Counted from the first letter of the stretch, positions 23,764-32,808 are shown. The stretch is DNA of 64,000 bases from Streptomyces glaucescens (GCF_000761215.1 NZ_CP009438.1:6242501-6306500), one strand, 5' to 3'. Translations and numbers: made by a program. Notes: generated from the sequence alone by a model not told the origin.

Positions 23764-24882
23764 ATGAGACATCGTATCGCTGTGGTCGGGAGCGGCCCCG
23801 GAGGCCTTACATTCGCCCGTGTCCTGCACCGCCACGGCTACCCCGTCGCCGTCCTCGAACGCGATCCCGCCCCCGACGTCCGCCCCCCAGGCGGCACGCT
23901 GGACCTGCACGAGGGGCTAGGCCAGCTCGCCCTGGACAAGGCAGGGCTGCTGGAGGAGTTCCAGGCGCTGTCCCGCCCCGAGGGGCAGGCCATGCGCATC
24001 CTGGACGCGGACGGCACCGTCCTGCGCGACTGGCGACCCCGTCCAGATGACCGGGCCAATCCCGAGATCGACCGCGGGCAACTCCGTGACCTGCTGCTCG
24101 GCCCTCTCGACGTCCAGTGGGGGCGGAGCGTGACGCAGGTAGTGCCGGGGTCCCAGGAGGGTGTAGTAGTCCGTTTCGCGGACGGGCGACAGGAGACGTT
24201 CGACCTCGTGGTCGGCGCGGACGGCGCCTGGTCCCGGACACGCCCGGCAGTCTCCTCGGTGACGCCGCACTACACCGGCGTCACCTACGTCGAAACCTCC
24301 CTCGACGACGTCGACACCCGCCACCCCGACCTCGCCCGGCTGATCGGCGACGGTTCCGTGGCCGCGTACGGGGTGAACCGAGCTCTCGTCGCCCAGCGCA
24401 ACAGCGGCGGCCACGTCAAGGTGTACGCCCAGTTCCGCGCGCCGTTGGACTGGCACACGAACCTGGACCTGGCCGACGTCGAGGCCGTGCGATCGAGCCT
24501 GCTGGCTCTGTTCGACGGCTGGGCCGCTCCCGTCCTCGACCTCCTCCGCCACGCCACCGCTTTCGTCCACCGCCCCCTCTACGTCCTGCCCGTGTCCCAC
24601 ACCTGGACCCACGTCCCCGGGGTGACGCTACTGGGCGACGCCGCCCATCTGATGCCCCCGTTGGGAGCGGGCGCGAACCTCGCGATGCTGGAGGGCGCCG
24701 AACTCGCCGAGTCCATCGCCACCGGCCCTGGAGATCTGGACGAGGCCGTCCACGCCTTCGAGGAACAGATGTGGGCCCGGGCCGGCAGGTGGGCGAAGAT
24801 CACGACGGCCGGTCTGGAACGCCTCGTGAGCCCGGACCCCGCCGAAGCTCTCGCCCTCTTCGACGAAGTCCAGCCATCCTGA
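23764..24882 (+). CDS. TetX-like FAD-dependent monooxygenase
   Basis: A 372-residue class A flavin monooxygenase. Motifs are GSGPGG at 10-13 region (residues 9-14), PPGGTLDLHEGLGQLAL (41-57), RPDDRANPEIDRGQLRDLL (93-111), the DG motif GADGAW (151-156) and the GD motif GDAAHLMPPLGAGANLAMLEG (291-311, in part). The GGTLDLHxGxGQ, NPEIxRxxLR and GDAAHLMPP blocks closely resemble TetX tetracycline-inactivating enzymes. It probably hydroxylates a polyketide-like substrate; activity on tetracyclines is an inference. It appears intact and shares an operator region with a divergent TetR gene on the transposon. Confidence 0.85.
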   Translation: MRHRIAVVGSGPGGLTFARVLHRHGYPVAVLERDPAPDVRPPGGTLDLHEGLGQLALDKAGLLEEFQALSRPEGQAMRILDADGTVLRDWRPRPDDRANPEIDRGQLRDLLLGPLDVQWGRSVTQVVPGSQEGVVVRFADGRQETFDLVVGADGAWSRTRPAVSSVTPHYTGVTYVETSLDDVDTRHPDLARLIGDGSVAAYGVNRALVAQRNSGGHVKVYAQFRAPLDWHTNLDLADVEAVRSSLLALFDGWAAPVLDLLRHATAFVHRPLYVLPVSHTWTHVPGVTLLGDAAHLMPPLGAGANLAMLEGAELAESIATGPGDLDEAVHAFEEQMWARAGRWAKITTAGLERLVSPDPAEALALFDEVQPS

Positions 24883-24993
24883 CTGCCAAGCGCGAGAGCA
24901 CCAGCACCGACAGCTCACCACGGCCTCACGGGCCCAGTACGGCACCACTACGGTCCCTTCCGGCGAAACCACCTCCCTGCCGGGGCGAGGGCG

Positions 24994-26717
24994 TCAGTCC
25001 GCGTCGTCCTCGTCCTCGTCGAGCTCGGGTGCATCCGGGTCGCGCAGTGGGCGCAAGGCGCCAGCGGCCGGGACGCTGGCGGTGAAGCTATAGCGGCCGA
25101 GCAGGTTCAGGTTGCGGTGCTTGAGTGGGGAGAGCCGGGCGATGTCCTCGTCTCGGATCTTGTGGCCTTCGGCGCGAAGCTGGGCGACGGCGGCGTCGAT
25201 GCAGCGGGTGGTCCAGAGAACGATGGCATTGAGGACCAGGCCGAGCGCGCCGAGCTGGTCCTCCATCCCATCGCGGTACGCCTGATGGATGGTGCCGCGC
25301 TTGCCGTGCACACGTCGCGGGCCAGCTTGTGGCGGGACTCCTGCACGGTGAGCTGCCGGTTCATCTGGCGGCGGTAGGTGTCGTCCACCGGGTCGACCAC
25401 ACGCAGCAGGTGCTCGGTCTTCGCGATCCGCCCGTACTCGGCAAACGCGGCGCCCAGGGGAGTCGGGCGTCCGTCACGTCCGAACATGCGCAGCAGGTCG
25501 TAGGCGCGGACCTGGTTGGTAACCAGGGAGCCGGCAACCTTCAGCATGTCCGGCCAGTGGGTGATCACCTTGTTCAGGTTCACGCGGTTGCGCGCCAGGT
25601 CTTCCACCGCGCCATAGCTGCCGGTCTCGACGCCGGGCATGGTGGCCCGCCAGAACCGCTGGTCGTCCAGGTCGCGGAACCTGGGGCTGAAGCGGTGCGA
25701 GGGTGAGGCGAGGACGTCGCGGTTGTTCAGGGCCCGGTGCAACTGCTCCAGCACGCACACCACGTACGCGTCCCGGTCCACCGCGCCCTGCGCTAGGTCG
25801 GGGTTGGCGTAGACCGCCTTGCGCCACGCGGGCGGCACGAGCTTGTCGTCCACCTCGCGCGGCAGCAGCGGCTTGACGTCCACTTTCCGCCGAGCCAGCG
25901 CCGGAAGGCCGCGGACCCCGGCCAAGACCCGTTTTCCGGCGCTCGCCGCGTCCAATGCCTTCGACTCGCCCAGCAGCGACAGGAACGGGCGCACCGTGGC
26001 GTACCGGTTCGCGAGCGCGGCCCGCATGGCGATCTCGGCCGAGTTCTCGTCCTCGGGCACCAGCGAGACCACCGTGGCCGCCGCGGTCATCACGGCGGCG
26101 CGCGGGGCGACCCCTTCCAACGCCGCCCACAGCGCGGCCACATCCAGGTCCGTGCCATGCTCCTCCACCAGCTCCAGTTCCTCGAACAGCCCCTTGGCCG
26201 CCCGCGCGAGCGTGCGTGATGCCTTCTCCAGCTGCGGCAGCACCCGGTTGCGGCGCAGCCAGCCCACCGCGTGGTCGAACAGCGCCTTGGGGCCCTCGGC
26301 GTGCGTCCAGGCCCGGCCGTGCAGGAAGGTGCGGAACCGCCTGGACCACTCCGGGTCGTCGTACTCGTGATACTCACAGGCGTCCCGGATCTCCCAGGCG
26401 TGCTCGTACGCCGTCTTCGGCCGCTCGGTGTACCGCTTCACCACCGACGCATCCTCGATGCCGAGCTGCTCGGCCAGATGCTCGATCACCGGCCACGGCG
26501 CGTCCAGCGGGTCGTCCGGGAGGAGCCGGCCGATGTAGCGCACCGTGCACATCTGGAGCGCGAAGCCGAGCTGGTGGTGCGCGGAGCGTCGCCGAGCGAT
26601 CAGATCGCGGTCGACGTCGTCCAGGAAGGAGAACCGCTCCAGCTCGGGGCGGGTCGGCTCCTCGGCGAACTTCCCGTACGCCTCGGTCCGCTCATCCGTC
26701 AGAAACTCCACCGGCAC
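24994..26717 (-). pseudogene. tnpA: Tn3-family transposase with internal deletion and frameshift
   Basis: ATG 26717 starts MPVEFLTDERTEAYGKF, the usual Tn3 TnpA N-terminus (DUF4158). It continues normally to EQLHRALNNRDVLASPSHRFS, then jumps near 25685 to PRFRDLDDQRFWRATMPG, which in full-length TnpA follows about 300-350 residues later. The missing piece holds most of the DDE catalytic domain. A second lesion lies near 25311: ARDV runs out of frame, and the C-terminus (HGKRGTIHQAYRDGMEDQLG onward to 24994) is in another frame, consistent with loss of one C. The protein cannot be active. Normal family length is about 1000 residues. Confidence 0.88.
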
Positions 26718-26798
26718 GAGCGGACCGTAGCCAGCCTCGGCACCCGCGCGGCGATCTTTCCTCGAACCCCAGCGGAGCCCCCAGCCTGTGTGCTAGCC

Positions 26799-26842
26799 GA
26801 CCATGATCAATCTCAGCGCCAACCGCTGTGCCGATGTTCCCC
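26799..26842 (-). repeat. Tn3 terminal inverted repeat, right (IRR)
   Basis: Read on the minus strand it begins GGGGAACATCGGCACAGCGG and matches IRL at 40 of 44 positions. It lies about 80 bp upstream of the transposase start. Confidence 0.95.
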
Positions 26843-26964
26843 GAGGCCGGGTGCCGCGGCACCGAGGCGGCGCCCGGGCGCTCCGCCGGCGCAGGGGCCC
26901 CAGCGACGCGGGGTGCACTCCTCAGGGTCCACCGCGGTCACCACGCCCCGCACCGGCCCGGCGC

Positions 26965-27022
26965 GCTTCCCGTCCGGCACCCGCCCCGGTGCTCCCGTCC
27001 GGCATCCGCCCCGGTGTTCCCG
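26965..27022 (+). repeat. Two imperfect 26-bp direct repeats
   Basis: CCCGTCCGGCACCCGCCCCG-type sequence ending GGTGCTC is followed by a second copy with CATCCG and GTTC changes. They lie in the 217-bp space between the transposon end and the ThDP enzyme; no gene is visible there. Confidence 0.65.
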
Positions 27023-27059
27023 GCCGGAAGGCTCGGGGCGGGGCCGGGAGCGGGGCCGG

Positions 27060-28850
27060 TCACCTCCTGCGGCCCGGCAGGAACTCCTGCATCTTCGCCT
27101 TGAAGCCCTGCCTGACCACCGAGGCGCCGTCCGCGTCACCCTTCAGGATCGACGCCGCCGTGGCCTCCATCTGCTCCCAGGTGGCGTGCGGCGGGACCGG
27201 CGGCACCGCGGGGTCGGTCAGGAACTCGATCACCGCGGGCCCGTCCGCCTCCAGCCCGGCCCGCCAGCCCGCCTCGACGTCCTCCGGCCTCTCCACCCGG
27301 ATCCCGGTCAGCCCCAGCGAGCGGGCGAACGCGGCGTAGTGCACGTCCGGCAGCTCCTGCGAGGGCAGGAACGACGGCGCACCGCCCATCGCCCGCAGCT
27401 CCCAGGTCACCTGGTTGAGATCGCGGTTGTTCCACACCCCGATCACCAGCCGCGGATCCTCCCACTGGTCGCGGTACTTCGCCGCCGTGATCAGCTCGGC
27501 CATGCCGTTCATCTGCATCGCACCGTCCCCGACCAGGGCGATCGCCGGCCGGTCCGGGTGCGCGAACTTCGCGCCGATCGCGTACGGCACCCCGCAGCCC
27601 ATCGTGGCGAGGGTGCCGGAGAGCGAGCCGCACATGCCCGGCCGCATGGTCAGGTGCCGCGCGTACCAGTTCGCGGTGGACCCCGAGTCGGAGGTGACGA
27701 TCGCGTCGTCCGGCAGCAGCGGATCCAGGGCGCGGGCGGCGTGCTCCGGGTTGACCGGGTCGGCGCTCAGCTCCGCGCGCCGCTCCAGGACCTCCCGCCA
27801 GTGCCGCACGTTGTCGCACACCGTGTCGAACCACTCGCGTCCGCGCCCGCCCTCGATCAGCGGGATCAGCCGGTCCAGCGTCACCTTGGCGTCGCCGACG
27901 AGGTTCACCTCGTACGGGTAGCGCATCCCGACCATGTGCGGATCGATGTCGATCTGCACGCCCCGCGCCTTGCCGAACTCCGGCAGGAACTGCGAGTACG
28001 GGAACGACGAGCCGATGGTGAGCAGCGTGTCGCAGTCCCGCATCAGCTCGTACGACGGGCGGGTGCCCAGCAGCCCGATCGAGCCGGTGACGTACGGCAG
28101 TTCGTCGCTGAGGACGTCCTTGCCGAGCAGCGCCTTGGCGACCCCCGCGCCGAGCAGCTCGGCGATCGTCTCCACCTCGGCCCGCGCTCCGGCCGCGCCC
28201 TGGCCGACCAGGATCGCCACCTTGTCGCCGGTGTTCAGGATCTCCGCCGCGCGCCGCACCGCGTCGTCCGAGGGCACCGCCGTCCACGCGCTGCGGTCCA
28301 GGCTGGAGGGCACCATCTTGAAGTCGTGCGTCGGCGGGGAGTAGTCCAGTTCCTGCACGTCGCCGGGGATGATGACCGCCGTCGGGCAGCGGCGCGCGTA
28401 CGCGGTGCGGATCGCCCGGTCCAGCACGTTCGGGAGCTGCTCCGGCACCGTCACCGTCTCCACGAAGTCGGAGGCGACGTCCTTGAACAGCGTGTGCAGG
28501 TCCACTTCCTGCTGGTAGGAACCGCCCATCGCGGTGCGGTGGGTCTGGCCGACGATCGCCAGTACCGGCACGTGGTCGAGTTTGGCGTCGTACAGGCCGT
28601 TGAGCAGGTGGATCGCGCCCGGCCCCGACGTCGCCGCGCACACCCCCAGACGGCCGCTGAACTTGGCGTAGCCGACCGCCTGGAGCGCGGACATCTCCTC
28701 GTGCCGGGACTGGATGAAGCGCGGCCGGTTCTCCGCCCGCCCCCAGGCGGCGAGCAGCCCGTTGATGCCGTCGCCGGGATAGCCGAAGACGTGCTCCACA
28801 CCCCACTCGCGCAGCCGTTCGAGCACATGGTCGGAGACGAGGGTGCCCAT
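27060..28850 (-). CDS. Thiamine-pyrophosphate-requiring enzyme, pyruvate oxidase (PoxB)/acetolactate synthase-like
   Basis: A 596-residue ThDP enzyme with three domains. The N-terminal pyrimidine domain has VEHVFGYPGDGINGLLAAW and the catalytic Glu in SRHEEMSALQAVGYAKF. The central domain has VAILVGQGAAGA. The C-terminal PP domain has GDGAMQMNGMAELITAA followed by NNRDLNQVTWE. It fits the PoxB-like actinobacterial group rather than a true acetolactate synthase, because no regulatory subunit gene is adjacent. The likely reaction is decarboxylation of pyruvate or another 2-oxoacid. The ATG has GGGAGGT upstream. Confidence 0.88.
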   Translation of the reverse strand: MGTLVSDHVLERLREWGVEHVFGYPGDGINGLLAAWGRAENRPRFIQSRHEEMSALQAVGYAKFSGRLGVCAATSGPGAIHLLNGLYDAKLDHVPVLAIVGQTHRTAMGGSYQQEVDLHTLFKDVASDFVETVTVPEQLPNVLDRAIRTAYARRCPTAVIIPGDVQELDYSPPTHDFKMVPSSLDRSAWTAVPSDDAVRRAAEILNTGDKVAILVGQGAAGARAEVETIAELLGAGVAKALLGKDVLSDELPYVTGSIGLLGTRPSYELMRDCDTLLTIGSSFPYSQFLPEFGKARGVQIDIDPHMVGMRYPYEVNLVGDAKVTLDRLIPLIEGGRGREWFDTVCDNVRHWREVLERRAELSADPVNPEHAARALDPLLPDDAIVTSDSGSTANWYARHLTMRPGMCGSLSGTLATMGCGVPYAIGAKFAHPDRPAIALVGDGAMQMNGMAELITAAKYRDQWEDPRLVIGVWNNRDLNQVTWELRAMGGAPSFLPSQELPDVHYAAFARSLGLTGIRVERPEDVEAGWRAGLEADGPAVIEFLTDPAVPPVPPHATWEQMEATAASILKGDADGASVVRQGFKAKMQEFLPGRRR

Positions 28851-29104
28851 CCGAAGTACCTCCCGGTCGACGTGGCCGTTCGACGCCGGTCATCGGATGC
28901 CGGCCGTCGGATGACGAGTCACCGCCGAGGTGGCGCGGAAACGCCGCCGGCCGTTTCCCCCTGTCCCGGTGCCACCGGCTACCACGCGCGGCCTCACCCC
29001 GTTGGCCGGGCGCTGCCACGCGAATGGGGGCCGGCCGCGCGCGGCGGGCGGGGGCAGCGGATGTGATGGCTGGGTGTCCGTCGTCGTTGCGGGGAGTCCT
29101 GGTC

Positions 29105-30031
29105 GTGCGTCGTGCCCTTCGTGCCGTGTCCGTTGTCGTCCTGACCGGTGTGCTGTCCGGCGGAGCCGCCTCCGCCGCCCTCGCCGAACCGTCCGCCGAG
29201 GTCAGCCCGGCCCACGCGGAGCCAGGCGGCAGCGTCACCGTCTCGGTGACGTGCGATCCCGTCGGCGGGTCGCCGCCCGCCACCCTGGAGGCCGCCTCGC
29301 AGGCCTTCGAGGACGGACTGGCCGAACTGAGCCTGGCCGGCGGCCAGGACGGCGAGACGTCCGGGGCTGCCTACCAGGGCACCGCGCGGATCGTCCTCCC
29401 GGAGGACATCGACACCGGTGGGGCGCACACCGGCGGGGCCGACACCGGCGGGTCCGGCACTGGTGCGGCCGACACTGGCGGGTCCGGCATCGGTGGGGCC
29501 GGTACCGGTGCGGCCGACACTGGCGGGTCCGGCATCGGTGGGGCCGGTACCGGTGAGACCGACACTGGCGGGTCCGGCATCGGTGGGGCCGGTACCGGTG
29601 AGACCGACACTGGCGGATCCGGCACTGGTGGGGCCGACACTGGCGGATCCGGCATCGGTGGGGCCGGTACGGGTGGGGCGGGCTCCGGTGGGGCCGGCAC
29701 CGGTGGTGAGGACTCCGCGTGGACCGTGGACGGCACCTGCCCGGCGGCGCACGGCGAAGAGGGAAAGCCGTGGAGCGCGACCTTCACCGTCGCCCGGGGC
29801 GGCGGCCCGGGCCAGGGCCACCGCGGCGGCCGGAGCGCGTCCCCCTGCCCCGACCCGGAGGACGCCGCCTGCGGCACGGCGGTGGTCCAGCGCGGCGTGC
29901 GGGCCGGGGAGGGCGGCGGCGCGTTCGGCGTGTCCGTGCCCGCACTGGTGCTCGGGGGACTGCTGATCGCGGGCGCCCTCGGGGCCGCCGCGCACCGGTT
30001 GTACCTCCGGGGCTCCGGCGCCGACGGCTGA
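29105..30031 (+). CDS. Secreted, membrane-anchored protein with Gly-rich 15-residue repeats
   Basis: From GTG 29105 (GGGGAG upstream) the 308-residue protein has a signal peptide (RRALRAVSVVVLTGVLSGGAASA, given in part, cut after ALA). A compact domain follows (about 28-100, EVSPAHAEPGGSVTVSVTC). The repeats run from about 102 to 200, built from DTGGSGIGGAGTG plus AA, ET or similar. After a Cys-containing segment (WTVDGTCPAAH) comes a C-terminal helix (VPALVLGGLLIAGALGAAA) with a basic tail. It is probably displayed on the cell surface through the helix. An ATG at 29066 is an alternative start. Its function is unknown. Confidence 0.7.
   Translation: MRRALRAVSVVVLTGVLSGGAASAALAEPSAEVSPAHAEPGGSVTVSVTCDPVGGSPPATLEAASQAFEDGLAELSLAGGQDGETSGAAYQGTARIVLPEDIDTGGAHTGGADTGGSGTGAADTGGSGIGGAGTGAADTGGSGIGGAGTGETDTGGSGIGGAGTGETDTGGSGTGGADTGGSGIGGAGTGGAGSGGAGTGGEDSAWTVDGTCPAAHGEEGKPWSATFTVARGGGPGQGHRGGRSASPCPDPEDAACGTAVVQRGVRAGEGGGAFGVSVPALVLGGLLIAGALGAAAHRLYLRGSGADG
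29445..29660 (+). repeat. 45-bp coding tandem repeats (glycine-rich)
   Basis: Units of GACACTGGCGGGTCCGGCAT plus GGTGGGGCCGGTACCGGT and a variable codon pair repeat about four to five times with a few base changes, within the surface protein gene. The third copy onward uses GGATCC instead of GGGTCC. Unit length divides by three, so copy change keeps the frame. Confidence 0.8.
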
Positions 30032-30427
30032 CCCGGCGCCCCGCGGGGTAGGCGGAAGCGCGGAAGCACGATCCGCACCGCGGGACCCACGCGGCACCGG
30101 GGACCGGACCGGACCCCGGAGCACACCGGCCACCGACCGAGGGAGCACCCCACGAGCGAGCACGACGGAACGGCGATAGGCCCCGAGGCGGGAGAGGACC
30201 CCGACGGCCCGGCCCTCCCCGGGACGGGAGCGGCGGACGACACCGGCACCCGCCGGAGGGCGGCACCGCCCGACGGCCACCGCCGGGCGCTCCGGCGGGA
30301 CCCCCGCGAAGCGCACGCCGCCCCGGAGGCGCCGCCACACCACGACACCCCGGGGACGGTGACGGCACGTCACGACGGCCATGCGGCGGCGACACGGTAC
30401 GACGGCCACGGCAGCGCGGAGGATCCC
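30032..30427. other. 396-bp stretch before the aminotransferase-like gene
   Basis: No convincing separate gene is seen. The frame of the next gene is open back to a GTG at 30359, but that stretch lacks domain features. A short inverted repeat GTGACG/CGTCAC with a 3-base loop lies at 30359-30373. Confidence 0.5.
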
Positions 30428-31675
30428 ATGCCCCGGACGCACCCCGAGGACCACGGCCCCGTCCGCTACGGCCCGCCCCCGCCCGAGGACGGGCTGCCCG
30501 TCCTGCCCGAACTGGCCGCCGTGCTCGCCGCGGCGGCACACCGCGGGGGCGCCGAGCCGGCCGGCGGCGGCCCGGCCCTGCTGGAGGCCGGCTGCGGCTA
30601 CTGGGCACGCCGGGGACTGACCACCACGCCCGAGCACGCGGTGGCCGCCCCCGGCGCGCCCGCCCTGCTGCTCGCGCTGACCGCCGCGCTCGGCGGCGAC
30701 GTGCTGGTGCCCCGGCCCTGCGTCGCCTGGTGGGCGCCGTACGCGCGGCTGCTGGGCCGGCCCGTCTTCCATGTGCCGACCCCGGCCGAGTGCGGCGGCG
30801 TACCCGACCCCTACGCCCTGCTGGAGACCGTGCGCCGGGTGCGTGCCGAGGGCGGCGACCCGCGGCTGCTGGTGCTGTCCGTCGCCGACGACCCGACCGC
30901 CACGGTCGCGCCGCCCGAGGTGCTGCACGAGACCGTCGAGGCCGCCGAGCGGGAAGGGCTGCACCTCGTCAGCGACGAGACCTGGCGCGACACGCTGCAC
31001 GACCCGCACGACACCGTGCTGCTCAGCCCCGCCGAGATGCTGCCCGGGCGGGTCACCGTGGTGACCGATCTGGCCGGCGCCCTGCTGCCGCCCGGCTGGC
31101 CGGCCGCCCTCGCCCGCTTCCCCGCCGGGCCCGCGGGCGACGGCCTTCGCGCGCGCGTGCTCGACGTCCTCACCGCGCTCGGCGCCCGGATCGCCGGTCC
31201 GGTCGCCGCCGCCGCGGCCTACGCCCTCGCCGAACCGGAACCCGTCACCGCGCGGATCACCGCTTCCGTCCGGCTGCACGCGCGCGTGGCCGCCGCCGCG
31301 CACCGCGCGGTGGTCACCGCCGGCGCGCTCGCCCTGCCGCCGCGCGCCGGCCGGCATCTGTACGCCGACCTCGGGCCGCTGAAGGCCGGTCTCGCCGCGC
31401 ACGGCGTGACCGACGCACAGGAACTGGAGGACTTCCTCTCCGCCCGGCTCGGCATGCCCGCGCCCGGCGGCCACCGCTTCGGCGACGACCTGGGCGCGCT
31501 GCGGGTGCGGCTCGCCACCGGCGCGATGCTGGGCGGCTCGGACGCGGAACGCGAGGAGTGCCTGCGCTCACCCGCGCCCCTTCGACTGCCACCCGTGAAC
31601 CGCTCGTTGACCACCCTCAGGTCGGTCCTCGACGGCCTCCGCGACGATGCTCAGCCATGGGAGTCCCCTCGATGA
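30428..31675 (+). CDS. Fold-type I aminotransferase homologue lacking the PLP lysine
   Basis: A 415-residue protein of class I/II aminotransferase shape. The N-terminal arm and ALLEAGCGYWARRGL, then PRPCVAWWAPYARLLGRPV, SVADDPTATVAPPEV (151-165) and HLVSDETWRDTL (179-190) line up with the N-P-T-G and D-E-x-Y blocks. Where the Schiff-base lysine should be (S-x-S-K..G), it reads VVTDLAGALLPPGWP (211-225) without lysine; the only lysine is in GPLKAGL far downstream. It is probably a non-catalytic homologue or has changed chemistry. ATG 30428 has GGAGG five bases upstream. It overlaps the next gene (ATGA). Confidence 0.75.
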   Translation: MPRTHPEDHGPVRYGPPPPEDGLPVLPELAAVLAAAAHRGGAEPAGGGPALLEAGCGYWARRGLTTTPEHAVAAPGAPALLLALTAALGGDVLVPRPCVAWWAPYARLLGRPVFHVPTPAECGGVPDPYALLETVRRVRAEGGDPRLLVLSVADDPTATVAPPEVLHETVEAAEREGLHLVSDETWRDTLHDPHDTVLLSPAEMLPGRVTVVTDLAGALLPPGWPAALARFPAGPAGDGLRARVLDVLTALGARIAGPVAAAAAYALAEPEPVTARITASVRLHARVAAAAHRAVVTAGALALPPRAGRHLYADLGPLKAGLAAHGVTDAQELEDFLSARLGMPAPGGHRFGDDLGALRVRLATGAMLGGSDAEREECLRSPAPLRLPPVNRSLTTLRSVLDGLRDDAQPWESPR

Positions 31676-32808
31676 CGCAGCAGTCCGAGTCGACCACGCG
31701 CCCGACGGCCCGCGACACCGCCGACCCGGCCCCCGTCCCACCCGCCGACACCCCTGCCCCGGCCACCGTCCCGCCCGCCGTGCCTTCCGTCGTCCTGCCC
31801 GCCGTCCCGCCGCTCGCGGAGCCCGCCGAGCCGCCCTTCCCGCCGCTCGCGGAGCCGCGCCCGCCGGGGGAGCGCAGGGTCTGGCCGCGCAGCTTCCACG
31901 ACCGGCTGACCGCCCCGCTGCCCGGCATCAAGGCGCTCGCCCGCTTCGCCCGCGAGGGCGCCGTCCGGCCCGGAAAGGAGGGCCTGGCCGACATCTCCCG
32001 GCTGCCGTACGAGCCCGGCCCGCTGCCCCGCGTCGACTCCCGCACCGTGGCCGTCACCTGGGCCGGGCACGCGAGCTGGGTGGTGCGCATCGGCGGGCTC
32101 ACCGTGCTCACCGACCCGGTCTGGTCCCGCCGCATCCTCGGCACCCCCGCGCGGATCACCCCCGTCGGCGTGCCCTGGAGCGCGCTGCCCCGCGTGGACG
32201 CGGTCGTCATCAGCCACAACCACTACGACCACCTGGACGCCCCGACACTGCGCAGGCTCCCCCGCGAGACCCCCGTCTTCGTCCCGGCCGGGCTGGGCCG
32301 CTGGTTCCGCCGCCGGCGCTTCACCCACGTCACCGAGCTGGACTGGTGGGAGGCGTCCGAACTGCACGGCGTGCGCTTCGACTTCGTGCCCGCCCACCAC
32401 TGGTCCAAGCGCACCCTGACCGACACCTGCCGCTCCCTGTGGGGCGGCTGGGTGCTCACCGCTCCCGACGGCCGGCGCGTCCACTTCGCCGGCGACACCG
32501 CCTACGGCCACTGGTTCTCCCGGATCGGCCGGCGTTACCCCGGCATCGACCTCGCCCTGCTGCCCATCGGGGCGTACGCCCCGCGCTGGTGGCTGAGCGA
32601 CGTCCACTGCGACCCGGAGGAGGCCGTCCGCGCCGCGCAGGACCTCGGCGCCCGCCGGATGGCGCCGATGCACTGGGGGACCTTCGTCCTCTCCGCCGAA
32701 CCGGTCCTGGAACCCCTCACCCGGGTCCGCGCCGCCTGGGAGAAGGCGGGCCTGGACCGCGCGGACCTGTGGGACCTGCCGGTGGGGGGCTCACGCGTGC
32801 TGCCGTAG
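31672..32808 (+). CDS. MBL-fold metallohydrolase, UlaG/NAPE-PLD-like
   Basis: A 378-residue protein with a Pro/Ala-rich N-terminal 60 residues. A metallo-beta-lactamase fold follows: VAVTWAGHASWVVRIGG, LTDPVWSRR, the metal motif SHNHYDHLDAPTL, FVPAHHWSKR and HFAGDTAYGHWF. The SHNHYDHLD and GDT motifs match the NAPE-hydrolysing phospholipase D/UlaG group. The substrate may be a phospholipid or sugar lactone. The ATG at 31672 overlaps the preceding stop (ATGA) with GGGAG upstream; an in-frame ATG at 31657 is less likely. Confidence 0.85.
   Translation: MTQQSESTTRPTARDTADPAPVPPADTPAPATVPPAVPSVVLPAVPPLAEPAEPPFPPLAEPRPPGERRVWPRSFHDRLTAPLPGIKALARFAREGAVRPGKEGLADISRLPYEPGPLPRVDSRTVAVTWAGHASWVVRIGGLTVLTDPVWSRRILGTPARITPVGVPWSALPRVDAVVISHNHYDHLDAPTLRRLPRETPVFVPAGLGRWFRRRRFTHVTELDWWEASELHGVRFDFVPAHHWSKRTLTDTCRSLWGGWVLTAPDGRRVHFAGDTAYGHWFSRIGRRYPGIDLALLPIGAYAPRWWLSDVHCDPEEAVRAAQDLGARRMAPMHWGTFVLSAEPVLEPLTRVRAAWEKAGLDRADLWDLPVGGSRVLP

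Larger units (their letters stand above)
21761..26842. mobile_element. Tn3-family transposon (about 5.1 kb) with TetR/TetX-like cargo, apparently defective
   Basis: The element is bounded by 44-bp inverted repeats starting GGGGAACATCGG (21761-21804 and, reversed, 26799-26842), 40/44 identical, with the GGGG end typical of Tn3. Inside are a serine resolvase with an in-frame stop, a probable res site, a TetR regulator, a TetX-like monooxygenase and a Tn3-type transposase with an internal deletion and a frameshift. The 5-bp flanks (GCCGC left, GAGGC right) do not match, so no target duplication is visible. Confidence 0.9.

Noticed and set aside
29024..30348. Minus-strand frame rich in PPVSAPPVP over the surface-protein repeats
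   Set aside because: It is the complement of the glycine repeats. The plus-strand frame has a signal peptide, anchor and ribosome-binding site.
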